DNA of 64,000 nt, from positions 13,146,039 through 13,210,038 of the forward strand of contig OX457029.1 of the NCBI GenBank assembly GCA_949752745.1. The letters are read 5' to 3'. Shown in pieces: positions 63,941-64,000 of the stretch. Source of the stretch: Protula sp. h YS-2021. Lineage: Eukaryota > Annelida > Polychaeta > Sabellida > Serpulidae. The translations under genes and the position numbers were made by a program. Numbering within the stretch: the stretch's first letter is position 1; each line of letters opens with the position of its first letter. The notes beneath the pieces were generated by a model. It saw nothing but the letters and a program-made list of their open reading frames with translations. It was not told the DNA's origin and did not search any database.

Positions 63941-64000
63941 GTTAGTGGTTTATTTACTTGTTTTTATGTATGAAACGTGGAAGGCAACAATGTCGTAGAT

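Overview
This is eukaryotic DNA from an invertebrate animal, probably marine. It is AT-rich with intron-split genes, and a large share of it is repeats and transposon remains. I cannot name the phylum from the sequence alone. Three host genes are recognisable. (1) A SMARCAL1 (HARP) annealing-helicase gene runs leftward from 14247 to about 495. (2) An intronless GT61-family glycosyltransferase lies at 15453-16862 (+). (3) The 5' end of a flavin amine/polyamine oxidase gene starts at 63177 (+) and runs off the right edge. A frame-broken Mab-21/cGAS-like nucleotidyltransferase lies at 40319-41460 (-).

SMARCAL1: I could assemble ten exons by splice sites and phase. The first eight (14247 down to 8790) join into 392 in-frame codons covering the RPA-binding N-terminus, the HARP module(s), and helicase motifs I to II. 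The last two (1113-1026 and 677-548/495) encode the C-terminus. The stretch between motif II and the C-terminus is not visible. It may sit in the run of 200 Ns at 7164-7363. At three separate exons, the exon-intron boundary itself has been tandemly copied: a donor at 12.9 kb, a 3' exon end plus donor at 9.1-9.8 kb, and an acceptor plus 5' exon end at 1.1-1.4 and 5.0-5.3 kb. This is the most unusual pattern in the window.

Mobile elements: an apparently intact non-LTR retrotransposon lies at about 26.7-31.5 kb, with ORF1 and a 1094-aa PHD-endonuclease-reverse transcriptase ORF2. Three decayed LINE fragments lie at 20.6-21.9, 23.2-24.3 and 32.0-33.2 kb. Two tyrosine-recombinase (DIRS/Ngaro-like) retrotransposons lie at 46.3-49.4 kb (decayed but all domains present) and about 52.8-55.5 kb (internally deleted). 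A Polinton/Maverick-like family-B DNA polymerase remnant lies at 42.8-44.0 kb, and an integrase-like fragment sits inside a SMARCAL1 intron at 8.3-8.5 kb. There are several tRNA-derived SINE heads, pogo/Tigger-like terminal sequences, and a GC-rich inverted-repeat element at 61.2-62.0 kb.

Satellite-like DNA: a 155-bp repeat family occurs as a 14-copy array at 2.6-4.8 kb, inverted at 35.2-35.9 kb, and again at 50.1-51.0 kb. The first array ends in a tetranucleotide tract and a GTCGGCTGG hairpin, an architecture like the pearl/Helitron-like elements known from bivalves. A separate CCATAAGGTCCCC-type array (41.4-42.8 kb) lies exactly between the Mab-21-like remnant and the polymerase remnant. 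The long stretches 33-38.9 kb and 56.6-61.1 kb hold no gene I can support.
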